A DNA stretch of 64,000 nucleotides from Siphonodentalium dalli (taxonomy: Eukaryota > Mollusca > Scaphopoda > Gadilida > Siphonodentaliidae), in assembly GCA_032622095.1 (NCBI GenBank), contig CP136061.1, forward strand, positions 219,823,148 to 219,887,147, written 5' to 3'. Under the pieces are notes generated by a model that searched no databases, was not told the DNA's origin, and saw only the letters and a program-made list of their open reading frames with translations. Within the stretch, counting starts at the first letter, position 1, and every line of letters starts with the position of its first letter. The translations under genes and the position numbers were made by a program. Shown here one piece after another: positions 9,255 to 19,953 of this stretch.

Positions 9255-10906
9255 ACATGCCGTGGTCATCTGATTGCACGCCGTGGTCATCCGTGTTGAA
9301 GTCGTGTTCATGCCGTGTTAATAGCGTGGTCTGCCGTGTTTACGGCGTGGTCTGCACCCCAATGCAGAGCGGCACCTACTCTTTTCAGGGACAGTGCGGG
9401 AGGTGTGAATAATCCGCGACATCAAAGAGTTGCCGCAGTATTACTTGCGGTAGGATTTTTTCGGCCCGGATTGATTTCGTCAATGAATAAAGAATTGTCA
9501 GATAAAATCTTTTATAATAAAAAACAATTTCATATATTGAATTATATATATTTGTTTATCTGTGTCTATGGCCTTTATATCCGTGTCATGTTTTGTTGTC
9601 GCATTTTATTTTAGTTGGCATTAATATTTTCTTGTGTTTGTTCATATTACATGTACGCAAATGGTTTCGGTAGTTTGTGCGGCGATATCGTGTTCTAACA
9701 AATGGCAGAAAAATTGGATATAACATTACAAAAATTCATAAGTTAAAGACATATTATGCACTCTGAGTGTACTCCGTGGTCAATCGTGTTGAAGTCGTGT
9801 TCATGCCGTGGTCATCCATGTTAATAGCGTGGTCAGCAGTGTTTACCCCGTGGTCTGCATCCCATTGCAGAGAGGCACCTACTCTTTTCAGGGACAGAGC
9901 GGGAGGTGTGAATAGTCCGCGACATCAAAGAGTTGCCGCAGGATTACTTGCGGTAGGCATTTTTCGGGTATATTTGGCCGGATTGATTTCGTCAGTGAAT
10001 AAAGAATTGTCAGATAAAATCTTTTATAATAAAAAACAATTTCATATATTGAATTATATATATTTGTTTATCTGTGTCTATGGCCTTTATATCCGTGTCA
10101 TGTTTTGTTGTCGCATTTTATTTTAGTTGGCATTAATATTTTCTTGTGTTTGTTCATATTACATGTACGCAAATGGTTTCGGTAGTTTGTGCGGCGATAT
10201 CGTGTTCTAACAAATGGCAGAAAAATTGGATATAACTTTACAAAAATTCATAAGTTAAAGACATATTATGCACTCTGAGTGTACTCCGTGGTCAATCGTG
10301 TTGAAGTCGTGTTCATGCCGTGGTCATCCATGTTAATAGCGTGGTCAGCAGTGTTTACCCCGTGGTCTGCATCCCATTGCAGAGAGGCACCTACTCTTTT
10401 CAGGGACAGAGCGGGAGGTGTGAATAGTCCGCGACATCAAAGAGTTGCCGCAGGATTACTGGCGGTAGGCATTTTTCGGGTATATTTGGCCCGGATTGAT
10501 TTCGTCAATGAATAAAGAATTGTCAGATAAAATCTTTTATAATAAAAAACAATTTCATATATTGAAGTATATATGCATATTTGTTTATCTGTGTCTATGG
10601 CCTTTATCAGTCTAACGTACACTGCCAAATAATTGCCTCAGATCTGAGGAGAAACACAGTGCAAGGCCATTAAAATTATTCCTTTCACAACACAGTTCCT
10701 GGGCATATACGCTATACTGTTATATCCGTGTCATGTTTTGTTGTCGCATTTTATTTTAGTTGGCATTACTATTTTCTTGTGTTTGTTCATATTACATGTA
10801 CGCAAATGGTTTCGGTAGTTTGTGCGGCGATATCGTGTTCTAACAAATGGCTGAAAAATTGGATATAACATTACAAAAATTCATAAGTTAAAGACATATT
10901 ATGCAC
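9255..10906. repeat. Three tandem 512-bp units
   Basis: Units at 9255-9766, 9767-10278 and 10279-10906 are nearly identical. Each opens with CGTGGTC/CGTGTTC words, then GAGGCACCTACTCTTTTCAG, then an AT-rich part ending CATAAGTTAAAGACATATTATG. The third unit is longer by 116 bases because of the MITE at 10608-10719. Open frames of 78-119 codons across them are taken as chance. Confidence 0.85.
10608..10719. mobile_element. 112-bp MITE with empty site in neighbouring unit
   Basis: Inverted ends CAGTCTAACGTACA and the inverse of TATACGCTATACTG, flanked by TTAT on both sides (10604-10607, 10720-10723). The previous tandem unit reads CCTTTATATCCGTG without the insert and with one TTAT, which proves the boundaries and the 4-bp duplication. 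Confidence 0.9.
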
Positions 10907-11275
10907 TTGTTCGGGCGCGTGAAATTGTTTAGTTAGTATGCAGGCGTTATGCCAACTCAGGGAAAGTAGAATTCTACTAACATTGCCAAAAATCTCAAAC
11001 AAATCGTCGTACCACATCATAGAAAACATCGTCTGAACTACGCTCAATTGTAAAAATTTACTTCCCGATTCGGGAGGCAACTATAGGCGGTAAATTAACA
11101 CAAACGATTTCGCCATCGGGGGGTCACTGTATTTAATGAATATATATGAATTACGGTGTGTTTTGTCAATTTGGATATAATATTTGTAAAAATAACTACT
11201 TTCAGCAAGATTATTCTCCATTTATATTTGATCAGCCTACCGGAGTGTTTCACATCACTTTAAAATTTCGAATTT
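10888..11275 (+). repeat. Dispersed repeat, copy of the 485-bp family
   Basis: From TAAAGACATATTATGCAC to GAGTGTTTCACATCACTTTAA. It shares ordered blocks with 3910-4302 and, inverted, with 40026-40995. It follows directly on the third 512-bp unit; the short ends of the other units carry the first bases of the same family. Confidence 0.6.
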
Positions 11276-14200
11276 AATGTTCAAAACGTAACTAAAGTTT
11301 TAAATTTTAATTTAATGTTCAATATTCTCATTATAATATTTGGACTCCATACATGTATATCAAATAGTAAACGGTTACATGTACACAGAACAATTGACCC
11401 GAGAATTCGGCAAATACAAACCGCAAACATGTAACTTTATTAATTTTAGATATTGAGCATCTCAGATGAGTTTCTATTTTATATGGAATTTATCAACCAA
11501 GTTTACTAAATTCGATTTGAACCGATTTTTACCGAGGCTCAAATAAAATTTAGTGGACGAGGTTGATAAATTACGTATAAAATAGATCGAGTGCGAGATA
11601 CCTTTTATCACATGATCAAATAAACGCAAAATATTCATCGAAAACAACAATAATAAACTGCAGCGATCGCACGTCATTTAAAGAATGGTGTGATGTCATC
11701 ACACGCACTGATATTACACGGGTGTCTTATCGATAATTACTAAACTGGTTTTATGGGCTATATTATGTGATAAATTATGATATTAGCTGTACGTGGCATA
11801 TCCATATTCATAGTAATAACAAATTAATTGTTGTTGATGACTGTAAAAAATGTTATTCAAATAAACATCAAATGTTTTATTCAGTTTGTTGTCATTATGA
11901 CATCCCACTCTACATAACAGTTCCAATGCACCCATGTTGGCGAGATATTTCAGTGATATATATTTCACACGGATTCATTAAAAAAATTACGTTAATGTAC
12001 AAATGTCTGGTAATTTTCTTTTATAAACGCCGATTACGCGCGCACTGACCAGCTTGTGTAAATGTGTCTCTCATAACCCACATCTACTTCTCACCTACCC
12101 TAAATCGAGCGGGAGTACGTGTTTCGCATAGAATATAATGTTTCAATAGATAAATATTGCAAGTAAAATGAGTCTGATTCATTTGATGCGTACAATAACA
12201 TCAATTCGATCACATAATCAATCTTAAATAATTCCGTCATTTGATATTATGGAATTATTCGTAAATTGACATCACAGATAATATTCGTGTCGTCGAGGAT
12301 TGATATATTGGAAACAGACAGTTAAAACCCGAGTGTTTATAAAGAACTTCCTGATAATATTTTGCGTGTGGTACAGTAAAACCAAAACTGTCTTGTAAAT
12401 AAAACGAGAAAAATAAAACAATGAACTACCGGTAAAACATAAACAATAATTTGTTGGTATTCCGCATGTCCCACATCAACACCCAGGTTAACTAAACAAA
12501 GTTCATGTGTAAATATTTTCGATCTGATAACGGACTCGGATATCCACAGAAACGCTTTTGAAATTGACAAAATATTCGCATGTTTCTGTCAAAATAATCA
12601 GCATTTCATCAATAAACATATATTGCAAATGTTCAATTGGTGCTTACCTGATCTTCCAAACAACATAGATTCAATTAACCATTTCTGGAAAGTTTTTCAC
12701 ACTTGAAAATTTGTCGTTTAGTCCAGTTATCACTCATTTCGACATACCAATCACAAAGCATTCTGAGCTTCCATCACATTCAATATTCCTGTTATTTTTT
12801 CTCAAAACCCACATCACTATTTATACTGTCGTCTGTGTATATTATTGTAATATATTCAATCTCGCCTTAGAAAGAGGCAATACAGACATATTACATGCAG
12901 GCGGGGAACATTCCCATTCTTGGTACGACCGAATCTGACATCGAATGAGTTAATTTAATTCAAATGTCCATATCTCATATAAAAAAAATCTGCGGTTTCT
13001 TGAGCACTGACTTCACCCATCGCCGCTTTTTAAAAGGCATAGCAGGAAATGACACCCTTTTGATAATCTCTAAACAATGGCTTGATTAGCCCATTGTCTC
13101 ATTTTTGTCCATCCGTTATTAATTTCCGGGTGCCTGCGGAATATATAATTACAGTGATAACTGAACAGGGCTACATGCATTGCATGATTTGTACACAACA
13201 TAGACCCCACGTCCTACGCCCATACATGCATGATGCATTGCACATCGGAGAGACAATTTCACACAGAGTTTGCGGATATGGGACATCGGTTACAGAGTAC
13301 AGTTTCTAATCGCGGGATACGGACGATTGCACGACAGTGATAACAAGTGGAGAATTTGTTTTGTACAGGGGCAGTATGGCCAGGATTGGTCGTCTTCCTA
13401 CTGATCTTGTTTTAATAACCGTTATAGTTGTATTGATATATATAACTTTGAAAAAAAAATATTTTAATTTTAGTTTCTTTATTGAATTTACCAGGACTAT
13501 TTCATTTGCATTGGTGAAAAATCATTTTCAAAAATTTAATTTAAATTAAAAAAAAACTAAATTTTGCAATACCACACTAAGCCCCAACACGAACCTTATC
13601 TACACTATTTGTCTAAGTGTACTTAATTTAGCTGACCTCTTTGTTTTCGAAGGTGTCCGCATGGTGTTATATCATAATGCTAGGAAGAAGCCAATGTATT
13701 TTCAAAACACTGGTGTTTCATAATCAGCTGACCAACTAATCACTGGCCACTGTGTTTTAAAAGTTGAAACTTGAATTGACCCATACGTTAATTAATTTCA
13801 ATAAAGTATATAAAAATAAATATTATCGTAAATCTTATGGGAGGGCACTTGACATGAGGTCGAATATACACACACGCAGGTTATGGTCATCAATAGCAGT
13901 AAATACCCTAACCCCACCACATCATATTGGTTAACAAAACTGACAATAAATAAGTTTCCGTGGACATAATTGCCATGCTTGTAACGACCGATTATCAGTT
14001 TGAATATTATATTCGTTTAATATATATAAAACATAATCACATATTTCTGTAAACAAAATATTGCAGTAAAATAAAATTTAAAATAGGGACATTTTGAGCT
14101 GAAGCCATCTGCGCTGGTTACGGATATCGATTATACATGTATGAAAGAATTAGCAAAACGAAGCCATCCATCCATCGAAATAGTTTCCATGTAACAAATT

Positions 14201-14330
14201 ATATCAGGTCAGAATATATTATTCTTTTAACACATATTAAATATTCATATGTTCGTGTAAATATATTGGAGTAAAATAAGTTGAAAGGTTCTGATCCGAT
14301 CATCCGACACAACGTTCGAATGTTCGTTTA
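11276..14330. other. Interior of the large TIR element, no gene recognised
   Basis: No convincing coding frame. Several 60-93-codon frames on both strands look random. A possible minus-strand GSAP start exon (12666-12648) is discussed under findings. The sequence is unremarkable AT-rich DNA with scattered polymeric A/T. Confidence 0.3.
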
Positions 14331-15530
14331 AAACTAAACGGACATTGATACCAGACAAATTCTAAATTGAAACTAAATTGAACATTTATCAAGATATTTA
14401 TCAAGATATTTTCGATCTAACAACAGAAAGATGTAAATCTATAAGATTCAATAAATATTTATAGTCATATGTTATTGTCAAAATATTCGAGTTATTTAGT
14501 ATTAAGTTAGCACCCTTCTTGAAATAATGCACGTGTATCGGTACCATTCCTACTCCCATATATAAGTTATTTTTATGAGTAATCGCGGTATATTGGTATC
14601 TTTACTTTCTCTGGGCCAATTTTTACAATCGACGGGTTGAATTTCGATGAAATTTCCGTTAAATAAAATGATGCTGCTCATTTGCCAATTTGAGCAGCAA
14701 TTTCGAGAATATATTTTGGACTAGGGAGGTGATAATTAATTACGTAACGCACACCGCGAGCTCCGCCACCGCGGCGTGCCAAGCTCCGGCCGTCAGCGAT
14801 GGCTCCGTGTTCCTCTGTGTTCCTCCGTGTTCATGTCGCGGTCACCTGTGTTATGGCCGTGGTTACCCGTGGTCACAGCGTGGATGTTCCGTGTTCAAAC
14901 GTGATCAAGTTTTGTTTAAAACTAAACGGACATTGATACCAGAAACATTCTAAATTGAAACTAAATTGAACATTTATCAAAGGTCCCATGAAGTTATTTT
15001 CGATCAGGAAGATGTAAATCTATAAAATTCAATAAATATTTATAGTCATATGTTCCTGTCAAAATATTCGAGTTATTTAGTATTAAGTTAGCACTCTGCT
15101 TGAAATAATGCAAGTGTATCGGTACAATTCCGACTCCCATATATAAGTTATTTTTATGAGTAATCGCGGTATATTGCAGATTGGTATCTTTACTTTTTCT
15201 GGGCCAATTTTCACAATCGACGGGTTGAATTTCGATGAAATTTCCGATAAATAAAATGGTGCGGCTCATTTGCCAATTTGAGCAGCAATTTCGAGAATAT
15301 ATTTTGAACTAGGGAGGTGATAATTAATTACGTAACGGACACCGCGAGCTCCGCCACAGCGGCGTGTCAAGCTCCGGCCGCCAGCGATGTTTCCGTGTTC
15401 AGCCATGTTTCTCCGTGTTCATGTCGCGGTCACCTGTGTTATGGCCGTGTTCACCCGTGGTCATTTGGCCGTGGTCACCCGTTGATCGTACCGTGGTCAT
15501 AGCGTGGATGTTCCGTGTTCAAACGTGATC
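14331..15530. repeat. 588-bp direct duplication
   Basis: AAACTAAACGGACATTGATA starts at 14331 and again at 14919. Both copies run through GGTGATAATTAATTACGTAA into CGTGTTC/CGTGGTC-word sequence. Indels distinguish them. Together they form the right subterminal zone of the 8993-15695 element. Confidence 0.8.
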
Positions 15531-15699
15531 AGAGCGTGTTCAAACGTGATCAGAGCGTGTTAAAAATCTGAACACGATTGAACACGTTTACCCAGACCGT
15601 GTTCTTGGCGAGTTCAGATTTTGAACACGGAAAAACCACGGAAGAATCGCGCGTGGTCTTCCGTGGACATGTAAAAAACCACGGGCCTTATACTGTATA

Positions 15700-16951
15700 T
15701 AGTACATGTATATGGTTCTAATATGGGAGGCTGTTTTCAATCTATTACTAATTATCCTTGGCGTAAGCACAATTAATTGTACTAAACTGCAGCACAATTA
15801 GTTGTACTTAAGCGCATTTCATTTAAAAGTATAATTGCGTTTCGACAGTACAGCTCAAAAGCGTTTCTCTCATTTTGATAGGACTGAGTTATGTTCAACT
15901 CCAAACTTTTTCTCACTTTCGATCCGTAATTCATCTCTACGTTGCTTTAGTTGTGAATAAATAGCACCACATATGTCAAAGCTTTTGTGTAACTCTATCA
16001 TTTTATCATGATAAGTTTGGATGCTGTTCTCCCATTGAAAATACAACAAGTTTCACATAAAACACGGAAGTGAATTGAACGAAAGTTTTGTGATTGTAGA
16101 TCACGTGCGTGTCACATGACTGTATGTCAAACTCGGTAGTCTGAAAACACAAACTGTGTGACGACTAAATATGAAACCTTTTCCCGGTTAACTTGCAGTG
16201 TTCTCAAATCAATGGCTTGCAGAATAATAACAATTGAACACGTTAGCCAAAAAAAATAATTCGACGCATTAGTCATTATTTTTCTAGTATACTTTTTTTT
16301 TTTAGACAAATAACAATATTTTAACAAAATCTCTGGCAATTTCCATTTACCATATGCAAAACCACTGTGCAGGATATGATCCTCGAAATCTCATTCCGCC
16401 CGAGCAAAATTCCCATTCCGAGCGATAAAAGTTCAGATTCCTCGAACATTTTGCTCGATTTTCCACGACAATTTACTAATTGGTGTTTATCGAGGGAGCA
16501 ACTCATGGGATGACACAATCAAATGTTAGGATTTGTTTCTAAGGTATTCTACTTTTCACTGACTTATTCTTTAGTCCCATATATAAGCACGCTGAACTAA
16601 ATTACAAGGGTTGCTCACTCAAATCCACACACACAGAAGAAAAGTATGGTGTACAAATGTGAATTTCGAAGCGAAAAAGATAATGTTTTGTAGAACAAAT
16701 TGCTTACGTGTATGATCCGCAAACAACCCATCGTTTTAAAATACAGTTGATCAAAATACGCGATTTTAGCTAAGTTGTCATGTTGTCATACGTTCCGATT
16801 CTGTTTTCGGAGTGTTCCGATTCACGACACGCACATTTTCAGCGTTCCGATTCCTGACATGGATAAATGTTTACTGTAATCCAATTCACCTTTCGGCCAG
16901 CGGCCGATAACCTCGCCTACAGCTTAGAGCTGGCTGCGGTAAGACAATCAA
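15700..16951. other. Intergenic, no gene recognised
   Basis: No conserved frame was seen. This stretch separates the large element from the SWIM-type first exon and should include that gene's promoter and 5' UTR. I see no clear TATA box or initiator that I would defend. Confidence 0.3.
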
Positions 16952-17247
16952 ATGGTAAATATGAGTGAAACTGTGAAGCCGCGCATAGGAGCTCTGTCGG
17001 ATTTGCCTGACAATTTCGATAAAATCTTTTTTAATTCGGTGGGAACATATTTAAAATCCCGTCAGCAAGGTTTCGGATACTATAGCGAAGGTTATGTCCA
17101 CAACGTGTCAATAAATAAGTTGGAAAATAAACTGTTTGTTGGAGCAAAATGTCACCGAAACCAGCGGAAAAATGAAAGTCCACTCCAGGTTTATTTAGAG
17201 GTTGATTCATCGAATATTTCCTATGTCCACTACTCTTGTCAAGCTGG
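16952..17247 (+). CDS. SWIM-domain-type protein, first coding exon
   Basis: The exon opens with ATG (a second ATG is three codons on) and runs 98 codons plus two bases to AAGCTGG|GTGAGT, a strong donor. It encodes LPDNFDKIFF, then YLKSRQQGFGYYSEGYVHNV, then LFVGAKCHRNQRK and finally SYVHYSCQAG. This order (LP.NF, YLKSR, EGYV, AKC..S/NQRK, acidic strand, CSCxAG) is typical of a large invertebrate family of uncharacterised SWIM zinc-finger proteins, often linked to YqaJ-type nuclease domains and sometimes to transposons. The SWIM finger (CxC...CxH) starts at the exon end, but the first cysteine position reads tyrosine here (YSC). The exons with the CxH part and any nuclease domain were not found. 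The intron beyond the donor holds the foldback element. Confidence 0.6.
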
Positions 17248-17876
17248 GTGAGTGCAATAATTATATCTTTTTAATGCTGCATTATTTTTGTGAATATACA
17301 AGTTTGTGCTGTGCAACCCACCATACATTTGCCGAAACTATACGATCAATATGTGGAATATATATCCGATCCGTAAATTCCGAGCTTATTATTCATAACG
17401 AGTGATTTTGATGTTTATATACATTTTAGTGTTATGTTCGTATGCTATGACGCTCAGAACGTTTGTGTTGCTACTGATTTTGGTCAAGCCGCCCCTCCCG
17501 ATCAGCGATCACGCGCGACGTCAAGGCTGCTCGTTTGAATTTTTTCATTGTAACGTACATTTCTTCAAAACTAGTTTGACCATAACAGCATTTTGTATCT
17601 AAATGACGATATAAACGTAAGAATCAACATTTATTATCACCACCTAAATTTATTGTGTTTGTCAACACAAATAGCGCTTGTACGCATTGAGCTCCCGAGT
17701 ACGTCACGAATAATGATATCATATGCTAAAAATAGATTTTCGGACAAACTTTACCACGTGTTGGAGAACGCATGCATTTACTGTATGTGTGAGATTTGGA
17801 GTGGGTCTATAAAACTAATTATAACTTCGTTATCTTTCGTAGTTTTTACGTGAAAATTTAAACATACATCAGGGAC
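17248..17876. other. Probable first intron of the SWIM-type gene
   Basis: It starts at the GTGAGT donor. Frames of 66-86 codons in this stretch show no recognised similarity. The foldback element begins at 17877. Confidence 0.4.
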
Positions 17877-17931
17877 TATGGAAGCGTATTGGTGCCACAT
17901 AAAAATAAAAATTTGGGTCCCAGTATGTCCT

Positions 17932-18236
17932 AATTAGGAGATAGTATCTCCTAATTAGGACTTAGTATCTCCTAATTAGGAGATAGTATCTCCTAATTAG
18001 GAGATAGTATCTCCTAATTAGGAGATAGTATCTCCTAATTAGGACTTAGTATCTCCTAATTAGGAGATATTATCTCCTAATTAGGACTTAGTATCTCCTA
18101 ATTAGGAGATATTATCTCCTAATTAGGAGATATTATCTCCTAATTAGGACTTAGTATCTCCTAATTAGGAGATATTATCTCCTAATTAGGACTTAGTATC
18201 TCCTAATTAGGAGATATTATCTCCTAATTAGGAGAT
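17932..18236. repeat. Array 1 of palindrome TCCTAATTAGGA
   Basis: About 15 copies of TCCTAATTAGGA joined by GATAGTATC, GATATTATC or CTTAGTATC, period about 20-21 bases. Each unit is self-complementary and centred on TAATTA. Confidence 0.95.
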
Positions 18237-18260
18237 AACACACATATAAAGAACTCAACA

Positions 18261-19187
18261 TGTTCGTGGTCAGATTCATCTCCGGATCACTCGGCTGACG
18301 GTCGCATCGCTCCGTTCGTTATCATGCCTTTCGCCCTTGTTTTCAAAATTAAAGGCTTAAAATGAGGGGTTAGGGAAAGGGCCTATGGGCCCTTTCGAGA
18401 ATCCCGGTGTTAGCCACCCCATACCCAAATCCGCCGCTGTTATGTTAAAGGGCCAGATATGTGTATATAGATCATATAGTTAATCCACGACATAGAGTAT
18501 ATGTACATACCAGTGACTATCCAGAGATAATTTGATGACACCTGTTTATATGCCAAAATAATTTCATTTCATTTTCAGTTTACGCTTAACAGTACGTAGA
18601 GATATGTGCAAATTCCGTGTAAATTAGACAAACATTGGACGATGTATTTATAACTCAGCCCCAAATTGAAGATGAGTTGCAACGCTTCATCCATTGCAAA
18701 CGAATGAATACAATAATTATGTGAGTGGGTCTAAATGACCGCGAACCGTTTATTGGGAATTTGGGATTGGGGCCCGTGAGGATTTGGAAGGGCAGTATGT
18801 CCTCCCCCACGACCCACTTAGGAATGATGTTGGGTGTTAGTGATATAACAATGAAAAATGATGGGAAAATGATCTAAACTTTTTTTACTTCTTCTTTTTC
18901 GCTTTTCCCCCTAATTCTGTATACTGTTTCTGTGTTTCACTTGTACTTTTTATTCTTCCCTCGAGTGGTATTGATGCCCCCCTGAGGGTGGTTTCCTGTT
19001 GGCCCTATACCAGAGGTATATCATACCCTATCAGGCCACTTCCAGTAACTGTTGATACTGGTGTCACCTGTTACTGCAAAACCACTTCAAGTCAGCCTGC
19101 ATTTGTACGTATGGTCACGATTGGTCCATGGACACAATGCACCGACTGGAAAGAGTTCACCTCGTGCGAGACATGGCTGGGGATTAA
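18261..19187. other. Interior of the foldback element, no gene recognised
   Basis: Mixed-composition sequence with no defensible frame. GGATCACTCGGCT near 18284 matches a short piece of 5.8S rRNA but nothing around it does. Confidence 0.3.
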
Positions 19188-19528
19188 AGGGTACTGTACA
19201 CTAAATCCAGCTATTTATGAGACCATCTCCTTTTATACTCAACATAATATATATGAATGAATGAATTTGAGCCATTGATTAGCGCAAAGTACACTCGTGT
19301 GTTCTACGAATGATGCAAACAACATGGTAATTATAATGGAAATTAATAAACGGCTGGAGTCATAAATAAATTTTCATTATAATTACCATGTTATTTTATT
19401 CGTTCATAGAGCACACGAGTGTATTTTGCACTAATACATGTCTCAAATTCATTCATTTATTGCATAAACTCTGTTGAGTATAAACGGAGATGGTCACACA
19501 AATTGTCGGATTTAGTGTACAGTCCCCT
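19188..19528. mobile_element. Palindromic TTAA MITE
   Basis: Ends AGGGTACTGTACACTAAATC and the inverse of GATTTAGTGTACAGTCCCCT, flanked by TTAA at 19184-19187 and 19529-19532. The arms extend through CAATTCATTCATT and CACACGAGTGTA motifs to a loop around AAACGGCTGGAGTC. A second copy starts at 23738 as part of a larger duplicated segment. Confidence 0.85.
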
Positions 19529-19670
19529 TTAAGCTATCCATGTCCAGCCAAGCCCGACAGAAAAATCAACCGTCACTCAAAAAGGGCATGTCCTTTCTCA
19601 GGGCGGCGACTCTGAGCGATGAATGGGAATGAAAATTACCGCTAACTGGTGTTGAGTTCTTTATATCTAT

Positions 19671-19953
19671 ATTATCTCCTAATTAGGAGATACTAGCTAC
19701 TATGTCCTAATTAGGAGATACTATCTCCTAATTAGGAGATACTATCTCCTAATTAGGACTTACTATCTCCTAATTAGGACTTACTATCTCCTAATTAGGA
19801 CTTACTATCTCCTAATTAGGACATAGCTATCTCCTAATTAGGACTTACTATCTCCTAATTAGGACTTACTATCTCCTAATTAGGACATAGCTATCTCCTA
19901 ATTAGGAGTTACTATCTCCTAATTAGGACTTGCTATCTCCTAATTAGGACATA
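19671..19953. repeat. Array 2 of palindrome TCCTAATTAGGA
   Basis: About 13 units with linkers GATACTATC, CTTACTATC and CATAGCTATC. This is the array inside the right inverted repeat of the foldback element. Confidence 0.95.

Larger units (their letters stand above)
8993..15695. mobile_element. Large TIR element candidate (TA duplication), 6.7 kb
   Basis: The left end CAGTACAAGGCCCGTGG and the inverse of the right end CAGTATAAGGCCCGTGG match, continuing into a T-run and then CGCGCGTGGTCTT-type sequence. Both outer flanks are TA (8991-8992, 15696-15697). TA duplications with CAGT ends suggest Tc1/mariner/pogo-type mobilisation. Subterminal zones at 9001-9360 and 14770-15660 are made of CGTGTTC and CGTGGTC words in many phases. 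No transposase frame was found. The alternative is two separate shorter elements facing each other. Confidence 0.5.

Noticed and set aside
9315-10515. Frames of 78-119 codons in the 512-bp tandem units
   Set aside because: Text is derived from CGTGGTC/CGTGTTC words; there is no recognised domain, and length changes with each unit.
14690-15502. Two similar Ala/Ser/Cys-rich frames (87 and 61 codons) in the 588-bp duplication
   Set aside because: They are the same duplicated DNA read once each, dominated by CGTGTTC words, with no homology recognised.
18284-18296. GGATCACTCGGCT, identical to a short conserved part of 5.8S rRNA
   Set aside because: Only 13 bases match; the sequence on both sides is unlike 5.8S, so no rRNA gene is claimed.
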